Origin: Bryobacteraceae bacterium
Lineage (GTDB): Bacteria; Acidobacteriota; Terriglobia; Bryobacterales; Bryobacteraceae
NCBI GenBank assembly: GCA_014379815.1
Contig: JACMLA010000212.1
Location: forward strand, 1-10,478
Reading direction: 5' to 3'
DNA length: 10,478 nucleotides
Shown: in pieces, positions 1 through 6,459 of the stretch
Position numbering within the stretch: position 1 is the first letter of the stretch
Layout of the letters: each line of letters begins with the position of its first letter
Notes under the pieces: model-generated
What the model was told of the DNA's origin: nothing
What the model saw: the letters and a program-made list of their open reading frames with translations, nothing else
The model's database searches: none
Translations under genes and position numbers: made by a program

Positions 1-1481
1 CTGCAAAGAAGTTTCCGCTGGTGTGGCTGGATCAGGTCATAGCAGCAAATTTAGGGGAATTGTTTCCGGGAATGACGATCAAGGAGACTCACCCCTTCCA
101 TGTAACGCGCGATTCCGATCTCGCTATCCGGGAACTCGAAGCGGAAGATTTGCTGGAGAGCGTGGAGGAGGGAGTTCGGCAAAGAAGGTTCGGCAGCGTC
201 GTGCGGCTGATGGTTACAGATGAGATGCCGGGCAGCATGCTCGAAATCCTAAGTACGAATCTCGAACTGGAACCTCGGGAGATTTTCCGTTCGAGGGGTG
301 TGCTGGGCTGGAGCCGGCTGATGCACATTTATAAACTGGACCGGCCCGATTTGAAGGACAAGCCCTTCGTACCCTGCACGCCTGCCAGCGTCAAGAACGA
401 TGAAGACGAGGATATTTTCGCTTCGATCCGCAGACAGAAAAACATCCTTCTGCATCATCCTTTTGACTCGTTCCAACCCGTAGTCGATTTTGTGCGCAGA
501 GCAGCGCATGACCCTGACGTTCTCGCTATCAAGATGACGTTGTACCGGGTTGGAAGAAATTCACCCATCGTGGAAGCTCTGCTGGAAGCGATGGAAAACG
601 GGAAACAGGTTGCAGTCTTAGTTGAATTGAAGGCCCGCTTCGACGAAGAGAGCAACATTGAGTGGGCTCGCGCGCTGGAACGCGAAGGCGTCCACGTTGT
701 GTATGGACTTGTCGGGCTCAAGATCCACTGCAAGACGCTGATGGTGGTACGGCGCGAGGGCGAGATGATCCGCCGATACGTGCATCTGGCTACAGGCAAC
801 TACAACGTAGTTACTGCTCACTTGTACACCGATCTTGGTTTGCTTACTTGCGACGAAGACATCGCAGCCGACGCGACAGATCTCTTTAACTATCTGACAG
901 GCTACTCGGCCAAATCAGAATATCGACAGTTGCTGGTCGCTCCAGTGACGCTTCGAAACGAACTGGAGGAGCTGGTCCTTGCCGAGATCGAGAGGCACCG
1001 CGACGCCGGCAATGGCAGACTGATCTTCAAAATGAACGCCCTGGTGGACCCTCATATCATTCGCCTGCTGTACCGGGCTTCTCAGGAGGGAGTCCAGGTA
1101 GATCTGATTGTCCGGGGGATCTGTTGCCTCAGGCCAGGCATAGCGGGAGTGAGTGACAACATCCGGGTACGCAGTGTGGTGGGTCGCTTCCTGGAACACA
1201 GCCGCGTGTACTACTTCGACAACGGAGGAGACGAGAAGATTTACGCGGGTAGTGCGGACCTGATGCCACGAAACATTGATCGGAGGGTTGAAGTGCTGTT
1301 TCCCGTCTGCACCTCTGTCCTGCGTGACGAGGTGCGCCGTGTTCTGTTTCTTTACCTCGAGGACAACACGAAGGGTCGCGAAATGCGGAGCGATGGAACG
1401 TATGTACAGCAGGCTCCTACCGGGCCCCTGGTGAATGCTCAGGAGATCCTGATGCAGCGCCGGCCTGCTTCGGGAAACTGA
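1..1481 (+). CDS. ppk1: Polyphosphate kinase 1 (3' part; start lies left of the window)
   Basis: PPK1 reversibly transfers the gamma phosphate of ATP onto inorganic polyphosphate through a phosphohistidine intermediate. The reading frame is open from base 3 up to and past the GTG at 21, and the preceding codons (AKKFPL) continue the family pattern, so GTG 21 is internal and the gene is cut by the window edge. Counting residues from that GTG, I see the head-domain signature VIAANLGELFPGM near 6-18, KMTLYR (R176), ELKARFDEESN (R206), the phospho-acceptor histidine in GLKIHCK (H236), HLATGNYN (H255), and the second catalytic histidine in FLEHSR (H393) followed by SADLMPRNIDRRVEV. From memory of E. 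coli PPK (R375, R405, H435, H454, H592), all five positions sit at one constant offset of 199, so the visible part has no net indels and about 200 residues are missing. All catalytic residues seen are intact. The next gene starts 57 bases after the stop. Protein identity is very secure. Confidence 0.97.
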   Translation, partial: AKKFPLVWLDQVIAANLGELFPGMTIKETHPFHVTRDSDLAIRELEAEDLLESVEEGVRQRRFGSVVRLMVTDEMPGSMLEILSTNLELEPREIFRSRGVLGWSRLMHIYKLDRPDLKDKPFVPCTPASVKNDEDEDIFASIRRQKNILLHHPFDSFQPVVDFVRRAAHDPDVLAIKMTLYRVGRNSPIVEALLEAMENGKQVAVLVELKARFDEESNIEWARALEREGVHVVYGLVGLKIHCKTLMVVRREGEMIRRYVHLATGNYNVVTAHLYTDLGLLTCDEDIAADATDLFNYLTGYSAKSEYRQLLVAPVTLRNELEELVLAEIERHRDAGNGRLIFKMNALVDPHIIRLLYRASQEGVQVDLIVRGICCLRPGIAGVSDNIRVRSVVGRFLEHSRVYYFDNGGDEKIYAGSADLMPRNIDRRVEVLFPVCTSVLRDEVRRVLFLYLEDNTKGREMRSDGTYVQQAPTGPLVNAQEILMQRRPASGN

Positions 1482-1538
1482 GGCGTTTCCGGGCACCCCG
1501 ATGTTAGACTGAAGAAGCCCCCCGAGCACGTTCCCCGA

Positions 1539-3950
1539 ATGGATTTTCTTCAGGGTTTAAACCCTCAGCAATACGAAGCCGCCGCGCATGTCGATGGTTC
1601 CCTCCTGATCCTTGCGGGTGCGGGTAGTGGAAAAACGCGCGTTATTACCCACCGCATAGCTCACCTGATTCACGGTCATCAAGTCCCGGCGTGGGCAGTT
1701 CTGGCTGTGACCTTCACCAATAAAGCGTCGGATGAAATGCGAAGCAGGATTGGAGCACTGCTGGCGAAAGCAGGTGTATCGGGTTCGCCCGGGGTGTCCA
1801 CGTTTCACTCGTTTTGCGTCCGGCTGTTGCGGCGCGAGGGCGACAAACTGGCGGCAATCCGGCCTAACTTCACCCGCAGCTTCAACATCTACGACGACGA
1901 CGACCAGCTGGCGATCATCAAGCAGTGCTTCCGCGCCCTTGGGCTGGATGAGAAATTCATGCAGTACCGCGCTGCCCTGTCGAGGATCAGCCAGGCTAAG
2001 AATCAAAAAGAAACTCCGCAGGATTTCTATAAGAATACAGCGGATCCGAAAATGTCCAAGCTGGCGGTCATCTATGAGAAGTATGAGAACCGCCTGATTG
2101 AGTCCAATGCACTGGATTTTGACGATCTGCTGCTGGAGACCGTGCGCCTGCTCCGGCACAACGCCGAGGTTCGCAAGTCCTACAACGAGCGAATCCGGTA
2201 TCTGATGGTCGATGAGTATCAGGACACCAATCGCAGCCAGTATGAGCTTGTCCGATTGCTGACGCAGCAGCATTCGAACGTGGTCGTAGTTGGTGACGAA
2301 GACCAGTCCATTTACGGTTGGCGTGGTGCCGACATTCGCAACATACTCGACTTTGAGCGCGATTACCCGAACGCAAAGGTAATCCGGCTGGAACAGAATT
2401 ACCGTTCGACGCGGAATATCCTGGAAGCCGCCAGTGCTGTGGTTTCCAACAATAAAGCGCGCAAAGGCAAGTGGCTCTGGACGGACTCCGGCTCGGGTGA
2501 ACCGATTCAGATGTATGAAGCGCCAGACTCTGAGAACGAAGCGTTGTTTATCGCCGACACGACTGAGAAGTTGCTGGCGAAGCACCCTGCCTATCGGGTC
2601 GCTGTGCTCTACCGGACTAACTTTCAGTCGCGGCAGATTGAAGAGGCTCTGAGGCGCTATGGACGGAAGTACATCGTCGTAGGTGGATTCAGCTTCTACC
2701 AGCGTGCAGAAATCAAGGACCTGCTGGCGTATTTGAAAGCCGCGGCAAATCCTGTGGATTCGATTAGTTTGCTGCGCGTAATTAACGTTCCCGCACGTGG
2801 GATAGGCAAGACTACAGTCGAACAGATCGAGCAGTACGCCCTGACAAACAATCTGAGCGTATGGAGCGGGATCGCGCGCATGCTGCAGGAACGTGCGTTT
2901 GGAACGCGTGCCGACTCAGCTCTGGCGTACTTTCAGAGGACGATTGAAGATCTTGGCGCACAGGTGGCGCAGCGGCCTGTGGATCAGATGCTGCGGCTGG
3001 TGATCGATCGCACCGGGTATCAGAAGATGCTGGAATCTGACCCCAGCCCGGAGACGGAATCGCGGCTTGGCAACATGCAGGAACTGTTGAATGCGGCTGC
3101 CGATGCTGCGGAACGCGGCGAAAGTCTGGCGGACTTTCTGGATCACGCCGCGCTGGTTTCGGATGCGGACCAGGTCGACAACGATGCTCAGGTTTCGCTT
3201 TTAACGATCCACAACGCGAAGGGCCTGGAGTTTCCGGTGGTCTTTCTGGCAGGCATGGAAGAGGGTCTGTTCCCGCACATCCGCTCTCTGGACAGTGAAG
3301 CCCAGATGGAGGAAGAGCGGCGTCTTTGTTATGTAGGAATGACTCGCGCCGAGAAATACCTGTACATTTCGCATGCCCGCGTTCGCCGGCGTTGGGGCGG
3401 AGGACAGCCAGAGCCGAGTATCGCCTCCCGCTTCCTGGCCGAGATCCCGAAAGATCTCGTGGAACTGGTGAACGACCGGGGCCGGGGCACGCACGTCGAT
3501 TTGCATGCCGAGAGCTCGTTTGTCCGGGATTCGGCTCGCCGCAACTTGTACACTGGTAAGACATACAATTCCGTGGAGAACATATCGCAGTTCTTTGCGG
3601 AGCGCGGAATGCCGCCACCCTCCGGGATTAAGCAGGGCCCGGCTCAGGTACGCGAGGAGGCTCCCAAAGTTCCCGCGCCGACGCCACAGCAGGGAATTGT
3701 TCCAGGAGTGCAGCGTCCGGCAATCGCTCCGGCTGGCGCAACGGTCCGTATGGCTGGTGTGGGGAAATCGGATGTTGGCGCTGTCAAGAAGAAGGGCATC
3801 GGTCCCGGATCGATGGTGACTCATCCCAAGTACGGACGCGGGACGGTGCTGCGGCGCGAGGGCGAAGGCGATGATGCGAAGCTGACAATCAGCTTTCCGG
3901 GCTACGGCCTGAAGAAGATTATCGAGAAGTTTGCAGGAATGAAGGAATGA
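1539..3950 (+). CDS. pcrA: ATP-dependent 3'-5' DNA helicase, PcrA/UvrD type
   Basis: This is a superfamily 1A helicase that unwinds DNA in nucleotide excision and mismatch repair, replication restart and removal of stalled RNA polymerase. All motifs are in order over 803 residues: Q motif LNPQQ (7-11), Walker A GAGSGKT (27-33, K32), motif Ia AVTFTNKAS (from 56), Walker B VDEYQDTN (224-231), motif III GDEDQSIYGWRGA (252-264), motif IV LEQNYRST (284-291), motif V LTIHNAKGLEF (555-565) and motif VI EEERRLCYVGMTRAEK (591-606). A Pro/Ala-rich linker (about 685-756) leads to a C-terminal module GSMVTHPKYGRGTV...LTISFPG (757-803), which resembles the Tudor-like RNA-polymerase-binding tail of PcrA/UvrD. 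That tail makes PcrA a better name than Rep. The ATG at 1539 gives the usual N-terminus, though no good Shine-Dalgarno precedes it. The 57-base gap after ppk1 has no clear promoter or terminator. The stop overlaps the next start (ATGA). Length is near the family norm of 720-800. Confidence 0.97.
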   Translation: MDFLQGLNPQQYEAAAHVDGSLLILAGAGSGKTRVITHRIAHLIHGHQVPAWAVLAVTFTNKASDEMRSRIGALLAKAGVSGSPGVSTFHSFCVRLLRREGDKLAAIRPNFTRSFNIYDDDDQLAIIKQCFRALGLDEKFMQYRAALSRISQAKNQKETPQDFYKNTADPKMSKLAVIYEKYENRLIESNALDFDDLLLETVRLLRHNAEVRKSYNERIRYLMVDEYQDTNRSQYELVRLLTQQHSNVVVVGDEDQSIYGWRGADIRNILDFERDYPNAKVIRLEQNYRSTRNILEAASAVVSNNKARKGKWLWTDSGSGEPIQMYEAPDSENEALFIADTTEKLLAKHPAYRVAVLYRTNFQSRQIEEALRRYGRKYIVVGGFSFYQRAEIKDLLAYLKAAANPVDSISLLRVINVPARGIGKTTVEQIEQYALTNNLSVWSGIARMLQERAFGTRADSALAYFQRTIEDLGAQVAQRPVDQMLRLVIDRTGYQKMLESDPSPETESRLGNMQELLNAAADAAERGESLADFLDHAALVSDADQVDNDAQVSLLTIHNAKGLEFPVVFLAGMEEGLFPHIRSLDSEAQMEEERRLCYVGMTRAEKYLYISHARVRRRWGGGQPEPSIASRFLAEIPKDLVELVNDRGRGTHVDLHAESSFVRDSARRNLYTGKTYNSVENISQFFAERGMPPPSGIKQGPAQVREEAPKVPAPTPQQGIVPGVQRPAIAPAGATVRMAGVGKSDVGAVKKKGIGPGSMVTHPKYGRGTVLRREGEGDDAKLTISFPGYGLKKIIEKFAGMKE
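3934..3938 (+). promoter_or_regulatory. Candidate Shine-Dalgarno for the 52-residue ORF
   Basis: CAGGA lies inside the last helicase codons, with 8 bases between it and the ATG at 3947. The AAGGA directly abutting the ATG (3942-3946) is too close to serve. This site supports translation of the small ORF but is short and could be chance. Confidence 0.35.
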
Positions 3951-4105
3951 ATACTAAACACGTAGCGGACCGGCAGGAACGTAAGGATTTGAAGCGCAAA
4001 GCCCGCAAGGCGGCACCTGCTGTGGGGCCTCGTCCGGCGGGTGTAGACCGTGGGTCGAGGAAACGTAAAGTCTCTCTCATGAGCAAGGGCCAGCGTAAGA
4101 GGTGA
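3947..4105 (+). CDS. Uncharacterised 52-residue highly basic protein
   Basis: A small ORF begins MNTKHVADRQERKDLKRKAR and ends MSKGQRKR. It has 19 Lys/Arg, one His and only 4 Asp/Glu in 52 residues, so its net charge is roughly +15, typical of a nucleic-acid- or ribosome-binding peptide. There are no Cys residues, no membrane segment and no signal peptide. The N-terminal 21 residues could form an amphipathic basic helix. The middle is Pro/Gly/Ala-rich and likely disordered. Both ends are locked to neighbours: the ATG overlaps the helicase stop as ATGA (3947-3950), and the TGA overlaps the permease GTG start as GTGA (4102-4105). This is the pattern of translationally coupled genes and the main reason to call it real. 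I do not recognise a named family. A role with nucleic acid or the ribosome is inference from charge alone. An alternative is that it mainly carries ribosomes into the permease gene. Confidence 0.68.
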   Translation: MNTKHVADRQERKDLKRKARKAAPAVGPRPAGVDRGSRKRKVSLMSKGQRKR

Positions 4106-5592
4106 GTCTATTCCGGACTCGCAGCATCGACCAGCTGATAGCGGCTTCTGAACATCCCGACCATCGTCTGTCGAAGACACTGGGTCCGTGGAGTTTGACC
4201 GCCCTTGGCATCGGGGCTGTGATTGGTTCGGGAATTTTCATTTTGACCGGAACCGCGGCAGCCGGGGAAACGCTTTCGGTTCCGGGACTGATCCATGCTC
4301 CCGTGCTCGACATTCTGCTGCACGGAGGTCATCCCGTGTCGACTGTCGGCCGCCCCGGCGCCGGTCCTGCGATCTCGCTATCGTTCGTCCTGGTGGCGAT
4401 GGTGTGTGGTCTGGCAGCGTTGTGTTTCGCCGAACTGGCGTCGATGATTCCTGTTGCGGGCAGCACGTACACCTATGCGTATGCGACGCTCGGCGAGATT
4501 GTCGCGTGGATCATCGGCTGGGATCTGATCCTCGAGTACGCCGTGTCCAACATGGCGGTTGGCGTAGGGTTCTCCGCGTACTTCAACGACCTTCTGGATG
4601 CGCTTTTTGGCGTGCATTTACCCAAATGGCTTTCCGAACCTATGTTTATCGGCGGCGATGTGACAGGGAGTGTTTTTAATCTGCCTGCATTCGCCATAAT
4701 CCTGCTCGTCACGATTCTGCTGGTCCGTGGTGTGAAGGAAAGTACTGGCGCGAACAACGCGATGGTGGTAATCAAGATTGCCGTCATTCTTCTGTTTGTC
4801 GGCACGGTCGCGGGTTCGGTGAAAACATCCAACTGGGTTCCCTTCATGCCGAACGGGTTCGGCGGCGTTATGAGTGGTGCCGCGATCGTTTTCTTCAGCT
4901 ATATCGGATTCGACTCGGTCTCCACCGCGGCCGAAGAATGCAAAAATCCCCAGCGGGACATGCCGTTCGGGATTTTGATGACGCTGCTGATTTGCACATT
5001 GCTTTACGTGAGCGTCGCTCTGGTGCTGACCGGGGTTAAGGACTGGCGTTTACTCAATAGCGCGGCTCCTGTTGCGGACGTGCTTCGCGAACTCGGCCAG
5101 GACAACGTGCGGCGCATCGTCAATTTCGGCGCTCTGGTCGGCATGCTTTCGTCCCTGCTGGTCTTCCAGTACGGGCAGGCACGCGTCTGGTTCGCAATGT
5201 CCCGCGACCGGCTTTTGCCGGCGGTCTTTTCCCGCGTACATCCTGTGAGTAAGACACCCCACGTCAGCACATGGGTGGCAGGGGTATTTGTCGGGATCCC
5301 CGCAGGTATATGGGACGTGGGCACTTTTGCCGATCTTTCCAATATCGGTACTCTGTTTGCTTTCGCTATCGTCTCCACAGGCGTGATCGTTGCCCGCAGG
5401 CGGGATCCTGATCGGCCACGCGGGTTTCGAGTGCCACTGGTTCCCTGGATACCTGGGTTGTCGATTATCTGCTGTTTCGCACTGATGCTTAGCCTGCCCT
5501 TGAAGACCTGGATTCTCTTTTTTCTCTGGCTGATTCTGGGCTTATTTTTCTACTTTGGCTTCGGCCGGCGCAACGTCTCCACACATCTATAA
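4102..5592 (+). CDS. Amino acid permease, APC superfamily (cationic amino acid transporter-like)
   Basis: This inner-membrane secondary transporter probably moves amino acids with protons; substrate cannot be read from sequence. Its 496 residues hold about 12 hydrophobic segments. The cytoplasmic N-terminus leads to SLTALGIGAVIGSGIFILTG (31-50), the unwound TM1 with the Gly-rich substrate-backbone site. Other hallmarks are AELASMIPVAGSTYTYAYATLGE (about 110-132), GWDLILEYAVSN (139-150) and FFSYIGFDSVSTAAEE (254-269, the TM6 counterpart). These match the CAT/YfnA-like branch. A loop of about 35 residues (roughly 54-88, rich in Pro, Gly and His) separates TM1 from TM2, longer than in typical Bacillus members. 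The GTG start at 4102 gives the family-typical N-terminus (MSLFRTRSIDQLI) and overlaps the stop of the basic mini-ORF. A possible weak Shine-Dalgarno, AAGGG, is at 4085-4089. Coupling implies co-expression with the helicase. Confidence 0.93.
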   Translation: MSLFRTRSIDQLIAASEHPDHRLSKTLGPWSLTALGIGAVIGSGIFILTGTAAAGETLSVPGLIHAPVLDILLHGGHPVSTVGRPGAGPAISLSFVLVAMVCGLAALCFAELASMIPVAGSTYTYAYATLGEIVAWIIGWDLILEYAVSNMAVGVGFSAYFNDLLDALFGVHLPKWLSEPMFIGGDVTGSVFNLPAFAIILLVTILLVRGVKESTGANNAMVVIKIAVILLFVGTVAGSVKTSNWVPFMPNGFGGVMSGAAIVFFSYIGFDSVSTAAEECKNPQRDMPFGILMTLLICTLLYVSVALVLTGVKDWRLLNSAAPVADVLRELGQDNVRRIVNFGALVGMLSSLLVFQYGQARVWFAMSRDRLLPAVFSRVHPVSKTPHVSTWVAGVFVGIPAGIWDVGTFADLSNIGTLFAFAIVSTGVIVARRRDPDRPRGFRVPLVPWIPGLSIICCFALMLSLPLKTWILFFLWLILGLFFYFGFGRRNVSTHL

Positions 5593-5631
5593 GTTTTCGT
5601 CCCGCAACCGTCCTGTTTTGTTGACCGTCCT

Positions 5632-5661
5632 AAAGATAGAGCCCGTTTCGGGCGATTTCTT
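5632..5661 (+). terminator. Hairpin after the permease gene, possible weak terminator
   Basis: A perfect inverted repeat GCCCG-TTT-CGGGC (5641-5653) is flanked by A-rich TAAAGATAGA on the left and T-rich GATTTCTTA on the right, and the flanks pair partly. The stem is only 5 bp and the T run is interrupted, so termination would be partial at best. It ends just before the ATG at 5666, so in RNA it could instead limit ribosome access to the hydrolase start. Confidence 0.3.
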
Positions 5662-5665
5662 ACGT

Positions 5666-6448
5666 ATGTCGGTCACTTATCCAGCCGCTGACGCGGCTCT
5701 CCTTCGGGACGTTGAGTACGGTCGTGCTGGGGATGTGAGTCTGCGAATGGACGGCGAGTCTCCTGACGGCACTGGTCCGTTTCCCGCAGTGATCCTCGTA
5801 CATGGGGGAGGGTGGATGCGAGGCGACCGCACACAAAGCGTCCAGCCGCTGTTCACACCCTTGCTGGAATCCGGATTCGCCTGGTTCTCCATCTCGTACC
5901 GTCTGGTGACGGACTTTATGCAGGTTGGGACAGCGGTAGCCGATGTCAAAGCTGCGGTGCAACACCTTCGCAAATTTGCTGCGCGCTACAACGTGGACCC
6001 CGACCGCATTGCGGTGATCGGTGAATCTGCCGGAGGGCACCTCGCATCCATGGCCGCTCTGGAAGAGCCAGCGTTGGTAGCCGCGGTCGTTGCGTTCTAT
6101 GCTCCAACCGATTTATGCGCCCTGGTTCGAAGCTCAGCGAATGTTCCGGAACAAATCCGGGAAGCTTTACGGAACAGCGTTCTGGGACCTTTGCTGGAGT
6201 CCCACCTCAGTTCTCTGTCTCCGGTGGATCGGGTGAGCCAGGACGCACCTCCGTTCCTGTTAATCCACGGAACAGCAGATAACGTGGTGCCTTATACCCA
6301 ATCGGTGGAGATGCAAAAGCGCATGACAGCAGCAGGCACTGCGTGCGAACTGGTGACTGTATCGGGAGGCGGTCATGGCATTCGTCCATGGGAATCGGCC
6401 ATGTGGAAAAACCAGATGCTGGATTGGCTGCGAAAGCACCTGATTTAA
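5666..6448 (+). CDS. Alpha/beta hydrolase, BD-FAE-like esterase/lipase
   Basis: This is a serine hydrolase of the carboxylesterase/hormone-sensitive-lipase-like group, predicted to cleave ester bonds; the real substrate is unknown. Numbering the 260 residues from ATG 5666, I see the oxyanion-hole motif HGGGW (46-50), the nucleophile elbow GESAGG (Ser121), the acid residue in HGTADNVVP (Asp215) and the histidine in SGGGHGI (His237), all in order and well spaced. The motif DVKAAVQHLRKFAARYNVDP before the elbow is typical of BD-FAE-like members. No signal peptide is visible, so it is probably cytoplasmic. The frame stays open upstream with TTG codons at 5555 and 5621, but a 5555 start would overlap the permease, and residues before ATG 5666 do not look family-like. 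No Shine-Dalgarno is clear for any choice, so the start is uncertain. It lies 73 bases after the permease and 7 before the oligopeptidase. Confidence 0.9.
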   Translation: MSVTYPAADAALLRDVEYGRAGDVSLRMDGESPDGTGPFPAVILVHGGGWMRGDRTQSVQPLFTPLLESGFAWFSISYRLVTDFMQVGTAVADVKAAVQHLRKFAARYNVDPDRIAVIGESAGGHLASMAALEEPALVAAVVAFYAPTDLCALVRSSANVPEQIREALRNSVLGPLLESHLSSLSPVDRVSQDAPPFLLIHGTADNVVPYTQSVEMQKRMTAAGTACELVTVSGGGHGIRPWESAMWKNQMLDWLRKHLI

Positions 6449-6459
6449 TGATGCTATGA
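6448..6459 (+). other. Three-codon mini-ORF bridging hydrolase stop and peptidase start
   Basis: The hydrolase stop TAA overlaps an ATG (TAATG, 6446-6450). That ATG opens ATG ATG CTA TGA, whose TGA overlaps the peptidase ATG (ATGA, 6456-6459). Since the peptidase has no visible Shine-Dalgarno, ribosomes finishing the hydrolase could reinitiate here. This is an inference from base arrangement only. Confidence 0.25.

Noticed and set aside
21..23. GTG as the start codon of the polyphosphate kinase
   Set aside because: The frame is open to the window edge and the codons before it continue the family sequence; about 200 N-terminal residues are missing.
1472..1490. Inverted repeat GGAAAC/GTTTCC around the ppk1 stop codon as a terminator
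   Set aside because: The stem is 6 bp, AT-containing, and has no T run after it.
1557..2585. Long open frame on the minus strand (342 codons) inside the helicase gene
   Set aside because: It is antisense to well-conserved helicase motifs, has no recognisable domain, and is explained by the codon bias of the real gene.
2812..3618. Minus-strand open frame of 268 codons inside the helicase gene
   Set aside because: Its translation is rich in Arg, Pro, Ser and Cys, typical of an antisense shadow, and it shows no domain.
750..3865. The 14-base word CGGCGCGAGGGCGA occurs three times (750-763, 1830-1843, 3852-3865)
   Set aside because: Each copy is in frame and encodes Arg-Arg-Glu-Gly-(Glu/Asp) in a conserved or plausible protein context, so shared peptide plus codon preference explains it better than a DNA signal.
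5555..5557. TTG as the start of the alpha/beta hydrolase
   Set aside because: It would overlap the permease gene by 38 bases and add residues without family character; ATG 5666 is preferred.
5621..5649. TTGACC as a -35 box of a promoter for the hydrolase
   Set aside because: No acceptable -10 box sits 16-18 bases downstream, and promoter rules for this phylum are poorly known.
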